NCBI GenBank assembly: GCA_016713175.1
Contig: JADJPQ010000004.1
Location: forward strand, 124,001-188,000
Origin: Planctomycetota bacterium
Lineage (GTDB): Bacteria; Planctomycetota; UBA1135; UBA2386
Direction of reading: 5' to 3'
DNA length: 64,000 nucleotides
A program made the translations under genes and the position numbers. How positions within the stretch are numbered: the first letter of the stretch is position 1; the number at the start of each line of letters is the position of its first letter. Below are positions 53,161-60,438 of the stretch, one piece after another. The notes below the pieces were generated by a model that had not been told where the DNA came from, ran no database searches, and was given only the letters and a program-made list of their open reading frames with translations.

Positions 53161-53534
53161 GCGACGCCGAGGTCGTGCGGCGCGAGGGGTTCCCGTTCGT
53201 GTTTTCGTGCAAGCGGTCGGGCAACTGCTGCGCGATTCCGGGTGGGTTCGTCCGGGTCACGCCGGCGGATGTGGCGGGGATCGCGGCGCACCTGGGAATG
53301 AGCGAAGCGGCGGTTCGGTCGCGTTTTGTGCAGCCGGATGGGGTCACGTTGAAGGATGGACTCGGCGGTCGGTGTGTTTTCCTGGCGGAAGGGCGGCTGG
53401 CGGCTTGTTCGATCTATCCGGTGCGCCCGGCGAAGTGTCGGGAATGGCCGTTCTGGCCGGAGGTGCTGGTGGATGCGCGGCTGCGGGAGCTGGTCGAGCG
53501 GACGTGCCCCGGGGTCGTGTCGAATGCTCAGTGA
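53157..53534 (+). CDS. YkgJ-type cysteine-cluster protein
   Basis: A 125-residue protein with the Cys pattern of the YkgJ (CxxCxxxCC) family: 'FSCKRSGNCCAIPGGFVRVT', 'GGRCVFLAEGRLAACSIYPV', 'RPAKCREWPFWPEV' and a late 'ERTCPG'. The cysteines probably bind zinc or an Fe-S cluster. It starts with a GTG that overlaps the kinase stop. Residues 39-82 are duplicated as a fragment at 57212-57340. Its end overlaps the tail of the oppositely oriented islet gene by seven bases, so the islet border lies at its 3' end. Confidence 0.88.
   Translation: MSDAEVVRREGFPFVFSCKRSGNCCAIPGGFVRVTPADVAGIAAHLGMSEAAVRSRFVQPDGVTLKDGLGGRCVFLAEGRLAACSIYPVRPAKCREWPFWPEVLVDARLRELVERTCPGVVSNAQ
53271..53402 (+). repeat. Direct repeat, copy 1 (inside the ykgJ-like gene)
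   Basis: 132 bases, about 92 percent identical to 57212-57340 with one 3-base gap. Both copies point the same way and border the lower-GC islet. Many differences are silent in the ykgJ frame (for example IAAHLGM against IAAHLGI), so the second copy seems to come from a related gene under selection, not from a fresh duplication. Confidence 0.85.
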
Positions 53535-54364
53535 CGGCGTCGCGGTTGCCCTTGCAGCGTCCATGTCGAACGATTGACCGAGAACTTCGAGTCGATGACC
53601 TTCTTGCGAAGGTCGGCTCGTTCGGCGGCGGAGCGGCTCTTTCGGATGGCGCGCAGTGCGTCGTCGCTTTCCTGGATGGCACGCATGCGGGACTCCTGGT
53701 CCCTGGAGTTGAAAGCAAGAGCTTCCTCATCGACCAAGTGCCTCTCGACCTGCTCCGCGTGGTCTCGAGCATCGAGTGCGGATTGGTGTTTGGTCAGGTC
53801 AATCAGGAACCAAACGTCGACCCTCTTGCCATCGATTTCCCCGAAGGACGGGAATCCGACGAAGGCATAGTCAGCGGGCATCGGCGGAAGTGGTGTATCC
53901 TGTGCGACGGTGATGTATCCACCCGAGCGCAGCATTTCACGACATGCGATTGTGTTCTCGTAATTGTACAGCTCTCGCAGAAAAGCAAGGTAGTCATGCG
54001 GGTCGCCATGCTCCGCCTTGGCCTGAGCGTTCGCGAGAGAACTCGAGTGGTCATGGATGTCCAGAGCCTGCAGCAGCAGCCGTTCTTCCTGGTCTGGGGG
54101 CAGCCTGCCCAAGCCTCGAGCGGAGGAGCGGACCTCGATCGCCGAGTCGTCGCTGCTTCCGGATTCCCGGGCGAATACTACGTTCGATCCGGACAGAAGC
54201 TCTCGGACCCATGCATCGGTGTCCGAGAACTCCAGGCGGTCAGCAACGGCATCACTCGCAGGCAGCGGCCCGGCAGGGACCCTCGGCTCGAGGTGGCAGT
54301 ATGCAACCAGCCCGCAAGCGCAAAAGCCACCAAGGCAGCAGGCAAGCCAGGCTAGCCTGTGCAT
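53528..54364 (-). CDS. Islet protein B2: membrane-anchored protein, unrecognised
   Basis: A 278-residue protein with an N-terminal anchor or signal ('MHRLAWLACCLGGFCACGLV'), then a mainly helical, charged exported part. It is a distant paralogue of islet protein B1: 'VDEEALAFNSRDQESRMRAI' here against 'CREEAIGRFNNRSYDDRRAF' in B1, and a 'YAFVGF' strand corresponding to 'YGFSV'. No known domain. ATG 54364 overlaps the end of the Cys-rich gene A2 by 13 bases, so A2 and B2 are translationally coupled. Base composition is visibly poorer in GC than the flanks. Confidence 0.65.
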   Translation of the reverse strand: MHRLAWLACCLGGFCACGLVAYCHLEPRVPAGPLPASDAVADRLEFSDTDAWVRELLSGSNVVFARESGSSDDSAIEVRSSARGLGRLPPDQEERLLLQALDIHDHSSSLANAQAKAEHGDPHDYLAFLRELYNYENTIACREMLRSGGYITVAQDTPLPPMPADYAFVGFPSFGEIDGKRVDVWFLIDLTKHQSALDARDHAEQVERHLVDEEALAFNSRDQESRMRAIQESDDALRAIRKSRSAAERADLRKKVIDSKFSVNRSTWTLQGQPRRRH

Positions 54365-54800
54365 GGTGAGCACAGGTAGTTGAATGAAATGTTGACCAGC
54401 GTCCGTGGAACCGGCGTGCCCCCGGCGGTGCAGTCTGCGTGGAGCGACCCTTCGTCCGATGACAAAGGGTCGTCATCGTTGCCGCACCAAAGCGCAAACC
54501 CACCGATCAGGAACCAGTCTGACCATACCCCGGTTGTCACCCCTGGATCGGCCTGCCCGGCATCGACCCCAGCGGTGTGCGCCTCCATTGTGCACCCAGT
54601 CCATTTGCATGTCACAGGATTGCAATGGCCGTCCGGGTCGGCGCCGACGGCAGGAGTGAAGAGCCACTCTTCGTCTCCGTTGCCGACGTCGTGGGTAGCG
54701 TAGATGGGAACGCACCCATCGCACTCTTCGCGAACCGCGACCGCAGTCGGCGCAGCATTGTCCAGAAGACGAGGACACTCGAGGGGGACGCGTTGATCAT
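54352..54800 (-). CDS. Islet protein A2: Cys-rich protein, start uncertain (possible frameshift)
   Basis: The convincing part is a Cys-rich frame: 'REECDGCVPIYATHDVG', 'GHCNPVTCKWTGC', 'FALWCGNDDD', 'DCTAGGTPVPRTLVNISF' and a C-terminal 'NYLCSPCTG'. It is a paralogue of islet protein A1 (same V-P-R-T and final C-x-x-C). The frame has no ATG in its early part; an ATG at 54800 lies in another frame, and one extra base at the run of five C's (coding strand, 54783-54787) would join them into about 149 residues. Otherwise GTG 54615 gives a shorter 87-residue protein that keeps the last seven Cys. Function unknown; no clear signal peptide in either reading. Confidence 0.5.
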
Positions 54801-54956
54801 GTCACTTGCTCCTCGATCGAAAAACCAGGGGTCAGACAGGCGACGCAAATGGCAACGAACTCCAGCCGGGCCCGGCACACCTGTTCGTGATAGATCTGCA
54901 GTCTGGGATCATCATATGTCGCTTCTCTGAGGCTCGCCCTGGTCGGACCGGGTCGT

Positions 54957-55817
54957 TCAGCGTTGCGCTCCCCGCTGGCGGGCGACGAAGTTGTCCTCGT
55001 CGATCTCGACACCGAACCCGAGCTTTGAAACAGTGTCGGACAGTTCTTGCGACAGGCGGCCCACTGCGTGTTGGTCGCCGCGCTGCCTTGCATCCGCAAT
55101 CTTCTGTCGGATACCGCGTTGTGCCAGTACGAAGGCGCGACGGTCGTCATAGGAGCGATTGTTGAACCGCCCGATCGCCTCCTCGCGACAAGCTGCGCGC
55201 ACTTGGTCGCGTTTCTGAGCCAGGTCCCGGACGGCGTCGTCGTTGTCGTGGAGGACTTCCAGAACCGCCAATCCTGAGACGTCGCCTTGTTCTCCGCATC
55301 GAACGGAGAATCCGTACGTTTCGCGATCGGGCGCCCTCGCAATCGCTTGCCCGGTTGTCTCGAGGCGGTATTGAACGCTACCAGAGTCCGTTGGTTCGGT
55401 CAGCCGCCGCAGGAACAACTCGAGAACTCGGACCGATACTCTGACATCCAACTCGTTCCGGAGATCATCCAGCGACTCGACTGAGAACGTAGCCAGCGTG
55501 GTTCGTGCCGCCTCGAGTTGTGCCTGAATCCGGTCCACGAGCCGCTGTGATTCACTGGCATTCAAGACCAGTTGTGCGGAGTCGGTCGATCCAGCACCGC
55601 TTGGCGTTCCCGGCACCTTTTGGCGAACGACAAGTTCGCTGCTCTGCAAGTGGGCGGTCACGTGATCACTACCCGCCGTTGCCGCCGTCGATCGTGAACT
55701 GGGTTCGCCGGCGGCGGGATACCTCAGGAGCCAGACGACTGCGGCAACGCTGACAACGACTGCTATCGGCGCGAGCGGCACATGTCGCGAACCGCAAAGT
55801 CTCAAGCTGACCCCCAT
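54957..55817 (-). CDS. Islet protein B1: membrane-anchored protein, unrecognised
   Basis: A 286-residue protein: N-terminal span 'PLAPIAVVVSVAAVVWLLRY', then a helical, coiled-coil-prone exported part ('QRLVDRIQAQLEAARTTLAT', 'QVRAACREEAIGRFNNRS', 'IRQKIADARQRGDQHAVGRL'). Distantly similar to B2. No family known to me. Its first 149 bases overlap, in another frame, the end of the Cys-rich gene A1, which is unusually long for a coupling overlap; A1 may in fact end earlier. Together with A1 it forms the first A-B pair of the duplicated module. Confidence 0.65.
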   Translation of the reverse strand: MGVSLRLCGSRHVPLAPIAVVVSVAAVVWLLRYPAAGEPSSRSTAATAGSDHVTAHLQSSELVVRQKVPGTPSGAGSTDSAQLVLNASESQRLVDRIQAQLEAARTTLATFSVESLDDLRNELDVRVSVRVLELFLRRLTEPTDSGSVQYRLETTGQAIARAPDRETYGFSVRCGEQGDVSGLAVLEVLHDNDDAVRDLAQKRDQVRAACREEAIGRFNNRSYDDRRAFVLAQRGIRQKIADARQRGDQHAVGRLSQELSDTVSKLGFGVEIDEDNFVARQRGAQR

Positions 55818-56405
55818 GCTCTTTGCAGTTGTTGCACCCGAATCTGGTGGTCAAGGTCAGCAGCGCGATCCCATTGCACTTGACTTCGATGGTCCTGGGA
55901 ACAGATGGCGAATCGCACGCCATCGCCTCTTGGGCAATGAGTATACCGGTGTTGGTGGCTGGGTTTGTCAGGAACGTACCGGTAGTCCAAAACCCAGCGA
56001 GGGCCACGCCGTCGACGAGGACCTTGATGGCTGTTGCGCCACAACAACTGGCATGAGTCGTGCAGGTCGTAAGTTGCAGCTTGACGTGGTACGACATCAA
56101 GTCACAATGGTCCAGTTCGCACTCAGGCAAGTCCAGGCATGTGCCAGGATCGGTAACGGACCCATCTCCCGCTGGTGCGTCCGTGTAGTCAATGCAGACA
56201 ACGGGGGCTCCTCCAGTTGGCGTGCATGTCGTTCAGCGCCGGTCGCATCCATGTTCCGCTCGGGCGCGCAAGCACAGTCCTTCACTTGAACGATTGGGGA
56301 TGTCGACTCCGGCGTCGGCGCGTCGTGCAGTGTCCGCGCTCCATGGGGGAGGGACGCACCTCCCATGATGCCGAGGAGAAGGGGTAGGAACGATGTATGC
56401 CTCAT
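55669..56405 (-). pseudogene. Islet protein A1: secreted Cys-rich protein, frame broken at a C5 run
   Basis: From ATG 56405 the first frame gives a signal peptide ('MRHTSFLPLLLGIMGGASLP') and 'VQVKDCACAPERN', but stops at 56097. A second frame encodes the Cys-rich body: 'VVCIDYTDAP', 'TCLDLPECELDHC', 'TTCTTHASCCGATAIKVLVD', 'ACDSPSVPRTIEVKCNG' and 'FGCNNCKEHGG'. One extra C in the five-C run at 56203-56207 would join both smoothly as '...QLEEPPVVCIDYT...'. The body is a paralogue of A2. A C10 tract lies 10 bases before the ATG. Either a sequencing gap, a recent mutation or phase variation. Confidence 0.6.
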
Positions 56406-56415
56406 GCAAGCGAGA

Positions 56416-56425
56416 GGGGGGGGGG
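56416..56425. repeat. G10/C10 homopolymer upstream of islet gene A1
   Basis: Ten G's on the + strand, read as C10 on the coding strand, occupy the space 11-20 bases before the A1 ATG, where a ribosome binding site or promoter spacer would be. It lies between A1 and the sigma-like gene (stop at 56434). Such tracts change length easily during replication. Confidence 0.8.
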
Positions 56426-56433
56426 CTCCGTTT

Positions 56434-56994
56434 TCAATCGATTCTCAATCGATTTCTGACTGAAACGAGCATTCTTCTGAGGTTGTAGGGCGACATTCCC
56501 ACCTCCTTCGCGTTGCGCTTCAGGGAGCGGTCCCCCGTCAGACGACGAAGCACGTCGCGCTGGCGCCTGGTGAGCGCCGGGTTCGAGGCCGCCAACGTCA
56601 AGAGTTCGGCCAGGTCGGACACTGCGTCGAACGAGCGGTCACCGTCGGTGTAGCCATCCGTCGTCGCGTCACCATCGCCCAACGACTGCGTGCCGCGGCG
56701 CTTCCCGGCCAGTTCCATCGCGGCGTGGCGGCCGACCTTGCGGGCCCAGCCCGGCACATGGGCAATCGGCTTGCCGGCGAGAACCGCGAGTTCATACGCC
56801 TCGAGCGTGCGTTCCCCGGCTTCGCGAACTACCGAGCGCTGGGACGTGAACGAACGCGCCCCGGCTTCGCCGGCGGCCACGACCCTCGCGAGCGCACTCG
56901 GATCGAGTGCAGGCAGCCGGGAGCCGCTCGCGCTCGCCGCGCGGCGGTCGCTTTTCCGCTGGGCTTGCTTTGGTCGGTTTCGGGCGTTGGCCAT
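56434..56994 (-). CDS. Sigma-70-like (ECF-type) regulator of the islet
   Basis: A 186-residue protein. The N-terminal tail is basic ('MANARNRPKQAQRKSDRRAA'). 'AYELAVLAGKPIAHVPGWAR' and 'KVGRHAAMELAGKRRG' resemble ECF region 2 (W-x2-[KR]-[IV]-x-R). The C-terminal 'LTRRQRDVLRRLTGDRSLKR' and 'NAKEVGMSPYNLRRMLVSVR' match region 4/helix-turn-helix. The -10 recognition part is weak, so it may be a HTH regulator of a related fold. The stop lies 28 bases before the start of A1, so it heads the islet operon. The ATG at 56994 was chosen; an ATG 27 bases upstream is possible. Confidence 0.6.
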   Translation of the reverse strand: MANARNRPKQAQRKSDRRAASASGSRLPALDPSALARVVAAGEAGARSFTSQRSVVREAGERTLEAYELAVLAGKPIAHVPGWARKVGRHAAMELAGKRRGTQSLGDGDATTDGYTDGDRSFDAVSDLAELLTLAASNPALTRRQRDVLRRLTGDRSLKRNAKEVGMSPYNLRRMLVSVRNRLRID

Positions 56995-57566
56995 TCGGCT
57001 GGCGCGGGCAGGACAATGCATGCCCCTCTCGAGTTTCCTGTGCTGAACATAGCATGGCCACCGGTGGTGGCAACGGGCTGCCTTGCCGGTAGTCGACGCA
57101 AGCGCTCCGGGGCGCTTGGTGCCCATCCTCTGGAACGCGGCGGACGCTCCGATTCTCGGAGGACACCGGAAATCGGAGGCTATGACCTTCTTATGATGCG
57201 CCGAGAAGAGCGTGGCGGCGATCGCCGCTCACCTGGGAATCAGCGAAGCGGCGGTTCGGTCGCGCTATCTGCAGCCGGATGGGGTCACGTTGAAGGACGG
57301 TCTCGGCGGTCGGTGTGTGTTCCTGGCAGGGCGGCTGGCGACCGGCGAGGGCCTTGCCACCGTCTGGGCCTGGAATCGACGCTGGCCCGAAGTCCTGGCC
57401 GCCCGTGGTCTGGACCGCGGTAGGGCTGGGGCAACGCGGCCACGCGGGTACTCCAGTGGAAGCCTGGACCGCATGGACCTGCGATCCTGGTGACGCTGCC
57501 TTACGATCGCAGACGGGGCGCCCGGTGGCGGAACCCCCGCTTCGCGTTGTCGTTCGCCGCATCCCC
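56995..57566. other. 572-base stretch without an intact gene (islet right border)
   Basis: Between the start of the sigma-like gene and the ankyrin gene. It must hold the promoter of the islet operon. From 57212 to 57340 it has a fragment of a ykgJ-type gene (residues 'IAAHLGISEAAVRSRYLQPD' and 'GLGGRCVFL') without a start and followed by unrelated sequence. The rest (57341-57566) shows no coding pattern that I trust. Confidence 0.7.
57212..57340 (+). repeat. Direct repeat, copy 2 (ykgJ gene fragment)
   Basis: 129 bases matching 53271-53402. The frame is still open and the protein pattern conserved, but the Cys cluster before it and the C-terminal half are missing, so this is a remnant, not a gene. 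Confidence 0.85.
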
Positions 57567-59129
57567 ATGTCCTTGTCCCGAGCCCGATCGTCCCGTTCGC
57601 ATCGCCTGCCAGTCGTGCTGCACTGCGCCATCGCGGTGGGGCTTCCGATCGCAGACGTTTGCAGCCAGACTGCCCCCCAGCGCCCGGCCACGGTGTTCGA
57701 CCTCGTCCGCGCCGACGATGGCCCTGGCCTGCAGAAGCACCTGGCGGCCCACCCCGGCGACCGCGACGCGCGCAACGAATCCGAGGAACAGCCGTTGCAT
57801 GTCGCCGCCCATCGCGACCGTCGTGCGTGCCTGGACGTGCTGCTTGGGCTCGGCGCCGACCCGAATGCGACGACCTACAACCGGTTCACGCCGCTGCACC
57901 TGGCGGCGTCGAGCGGTCACCTCGAGGTCTGCAAGGCGTTGCACCGCGCGGGAGCGCGCCTCGACCCGCCGTCGGTTGCCGGCACGCCGCTGCAGATGGC
58001 GGCAGCCAATCGTGCCCGCGCGGTGGCGATGTGGCTGCAGAATGTCGGTGCCCCGCTCGATCTCGAGAGTGCGGTCTACCTCGACGACATCGCCTGGGTC
58101 GAGAAGCTGGTGGGCGCCGACCGCGAGCTCGCGGTGGCGCCGCGGCTGCTCGAACGCGCGGCTGCGCAGGGCAAGACGCGCATCCTCGAACTACTGCTCG
58201 AGCAGCCGCGCGCGCACGACCCGTGGGCGGGCATCCACGGCCCGTCCCCCGATCTGACCTGGTTTGCGGCTGCGCATGCCGACACGTTGGCCATGTTGTT
58301 CCGGCGCGGCGCCGATCCGGCGCTTCGCTTCCACGGCGATCGCATCCAGCCCGGGACGACCCTGCTGCACGTTGCCGCGAAGGCCGGCGCAACCGCCGCG
58401 TGCGTTCTGCTGCTCGACAAGGGGTTGTCGCCCGACGTCGCCGACGATGGTGGAACGACGCCGATGACGCTGGCCGCCGAGGACGGGCGTGAGGACGTCG
58501 TGGCGCTGCTGATCGCGCGCGGCGCCGTCGCCCATCGCACTGCTCGCGGCCGCGGCAGCCCGTTGCATCGAGCCCTGATCGCCGTCGATTCTGGCTACCG
58601 GGCCGAGGACCGCGCCGCGCATGTGCGCGTCGTCGAGCGCTTGCTGGCCGATGGCACGCCGATGGACATGACCGCGGCAGTGATCCTCGACCGACCCGAT
58701 GCCGTGCGCGCGCTGCTCCTGGCCGATCCGAAGGCTTGCGGTGGAGGCGCGCCGGCGGTCGATCTGCTCGGCCGCGCCGCGCGCATGGGTCACCTGGAGA
58801 TCGCGACGCTGCTGCTGGACGCGGGCGTGCCGGTGAACGGCAAGGGTTACAGCGATTACACGCCGCTGCATTGGGCGGCGTTCTGGAATCGTGTGGATGC
58901 CATCGATCTGCTGCGTGCGCGGAGTGCCGAGCTGGATCCGCGGACTGACTTCCAGGCGACCCCGTTGCACGAGGCCGTGCGCTGCAATGCGCTCGAGGCG
59001 GCGCGGCGATTGCTCGAACTCGGCGCCGACCGCACGGCGAAGAACCGCGACGGTCGGACGCCGGAGCAACTTGCTGCCGATACGCCGCGACCGGCGGAGT
59101 TCGCCCGGCTGTTCGCACCGGCGAAGTAG
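57567..59129 (+). CDS. Secreted ankyrin-repeat protein
   Basis: A 520-residue protein; the N-terminus has a basic start and a hydrophobic stretch ('LPVVLHCAIAVGLPIADVCS') that can act as a signal peptide. About 11-12 ankyrin repeats fill the rest, e.g. 'EQPLHVAAHRDRRACLDVLL', 'FTPLHLAASSGHLEVCKALH', 'TTLLHVAAKAGATAACVLLL', 'TTPMTLAAEDGREDVVALLI', 'YTPLHWAAFWNRVDAIDLLR' and 'ATPLHEAVRCNALEAARRLL'. Ankyrin repeats bind proteins; the partner is unknown. The ATG at 57567 is the first that keeps the signal peptide at the N-terminus. It lies just outside the islet and has the GC content of the chromosome. Confidence 0.88.
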   Translation: MSLSRARSSRSHRLPVVLHCAIAVGLPIADVCSQTAPQRPATVFDLVRADDGPGLQKHLAAHPGDRDARNESEEQPLHVAAHRDRRACLDVLLGLGADPNATTYNRFTPLHLAASSGHLEVCKALHRAGARLDPPSVAGTPLQMAAANRARAVAMWLQNVGAPLDLESAVYLDDIAWVEKLVGADRELAVAPRLLERAAAQGKTRILELLLEQPRAHDPWAGIHGPSPDLTWFAAAHADTLAMLFRRGADPALRFHGDRIQPGTTLLHVAAKAGATAACVLLLDKGLSPDVADDGGTTPMTLAAEDGREDVVALLIARGAVAHRTARGRGSPLHRALIAVDSGYRAEDRAAHVRVVERLLADGTPMDMTAAVILDRPDAVRALLLADPKACGGGAPAVDLLGRAARMGHLEIATLLLDAGVPVNGKGYSDYTPLHWAAFWNRVDAIDLLRARSAELDPRTDFQATPLHEAVRCNALEAARRLLELGADRTAKNRDGRTPEQLAADTPRPAEFARLFAPAK

Positions 59130-59173
59130 GGGGCCCGGGCGCGGCCGACTGGACCGGCCGGCGACATCGCCGA

Positions 59174-59626
59174 TCAGCCCGGGATCTCCGGCTCGACGAG
59201 CATCGCCAGCATCTGCAAGGACTCCTGCCAGCCGAGATGGCAGAACTCGGCAGGAATCGCCGCCGGCACGCCTTCCTGGACGATGGTCAGTTCGGTGCCG
59301 ACCTGCACCTTCGCCATCGTGATCGTCACGCGCATCTGGCCGGGCAGCCCGGGATTGTCGAACGCGTCGGTGTGGACGATGCGTTCGCCGGGAACCAGTT
59401 CGAGGTAGCTGCCGCCGAACGAGTGGCTGACTCCGGTGTTCAGGTTGGTGAACGACATCCGGTAGGTGCCGCCGACGCGGGCGTCGAGGTGGTGGATCCG
59501 GCCGGTGAAGCCGTGCGGTGGCAGCCACTTGACCATCGCGTCGGGGTCGGTGAACGCGCGATAGACGCGGCCTGGTGGAGCTTTCAGGATGCGATGCAGG
59601 CGGATCGTGTGGGTGGGGGCGGTCAT
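59174..59626 (-). CDS. SRPBCC (AHSA1-like) protein
   Basis: A 150-residue START/Bet v1-like fold protein. Motifs of the AHSA1 group: 'IRLHRILKAPPGRVYRAFTD', 'AMVKWLPPHGFTGRIHHLDA', 'RVGGTYRMSFTN', 'VPGERIVHTDAFD', 'VTITMAKVQVGTELTIVQEG' and a C-terminal 'GWQESLQMLAMLVE'. The family binds small hydrophobic ligands or acts as co-regulator with ArsR-type factors; none is seen here. The ATG 59626 starts just downstream of pstB1 on the same strand, 35 bases after its stop, so it may be read through from the phosphate operon. Confidence 0.88.
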   Translation of the reverse strand: MTAPTHTIRLHRILKAPPGRVYRAFTDPDAMVKWLPPHGFTGRIHHLDARVGGTYRMSFTNLNTGVSHSFGGSYLELVPGERIVHTDAFDNPGLPGQMRVTITMAKVQVGTELTIVQEGVPAAIPAEFCHLGWQESLQMLAMLVEPEIPG

Positions 59627-59661
59627 CACCCCGATGTTAGCGGCGAGCGCCAGCCCAGGAC

Positions 59662-60438
59662 CTACCCGAACCGCCCCTCGATGTAATCCGCCGTCTGCTG
59701 GCTCTTCGGCGCCACGAACACATCCTCCGTGACCCCATGCTCGACCACGCGCCCCATCAGCATGAACACGCACTCATCCGACGCCCGCCGCGCCTGTGCC
59801 ATGTTGTGGGTCACCAGCAGGATCGAGTAGTTCCCGCGCAGATCCCAGATCAGATCCTCGACCGCCGCCGTCGCCTCTGGATCCAGCGCCGAACACGGTT
59901 CATCCATCAACAACACCGTGGGCCGCGTCGGCAACAGCCGCGCGATGCACAGCTTCTGCTGCTCCTCCAGCGACAACCCGGTCGCCTTGTGCGCCAGCCG
60001 GTCCTTGACCCGGTCCCACAGCAACACCTCGCGCAGCGCCGCCTCGACCATCGCGTCTTCATCGGCTCGCGACGCCGAGGTCTCGCGATGCAGCCGGTGC
60101 GCGAACAACACATTGTCGCGGATCGACAGCGGCAGCGGATTCGGCCGCTGGAACACCATGCCGACCTGCCGCCGGACCTGCAGCGCCGACGCATCCTCGG
60201 CGTAGATGTCCTGCCCGAGCACGCGGATGTGCCCGGTGGTCTTGACGTAGCCGAGCCGTTCGTTGATCCGGTTGCACGACCGCAGCAGCGTCGACTTGCC
60301 ACAGCCGGACGGGCCGATCAGCGCGGTGACGATGCCGGCCTTGATCTGCAGGTCGACTTCGTAGAGCGCCTGGAACGTGCCGTACCAGAGGTTCAGGTCC
60401 TGCACCTCGATCGCGAGGCTCGGCGTGGTGCTAGCCAA
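59662..60438 (-). CDS. pstB: Phosphate ABC importer ATPase PstB1 (degenerate signature motif)
   Basis: A 258-residue PstB. Walker A 'GPSGCGKST' (42-50), Q-loop Gln97 in 'GMVFQRPNPLPLSI', Walker B 'VLLMDEPCSALDP' (D179, E180) and the switch His211 in 'LLVTHNMAQA' are canonical. The signature, however, is 'LSLEEQQKLCIARLL' in place of L-S-G-G-Q. The typical end 'TADYIEGRFG' is present. Its start overlaps the pstB2 stop by eight bases. Its intact Walker and switch residues would pair with the intact L-S-G-G-Q of PstB2, so it probably provides the catalytic half of a heterodimer. Confidence 0.95.
   Translation of the reverse strand: MASTTPSLAIEVQDLNLWYGTFQALYEVDLQIKAGIVTALIGPSGCGKSTLLRSCNRINERLGYVKTTGHIRVLGQDIYAEDASALQVRRQVGMVFQRPNPLPLSIRDNVLFAHRLHRETSASRADEDAMVEAALREVLLWDRVKDRLAHKATGLSLEEQQKLCIARLLPTRPTVLLMDEPCSALDPEATAAVEDLIWDLRGNYSILLVTHNMAQARRASDECVFMLMGRVVEHGVTEDVFVAPKSQQTADYIEGRFG

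Noticed and set aside
56233..56235. TGA before the Cys-rich body frame of A1 as selenocysteine codon
   Set aside because: The frame upstream of it lacks the signal peptide and looks non-coding, and no hairpin with a suitable loop was seen; a homopolymer frame change explains the data better.
57212..57493. 93-codon open frame with ykgJ similarity
   Set aside because: Only a third of the family domain is present, the Cys cluster before it is missing and the sequence after it is unrelated; treated as a gene fragment.
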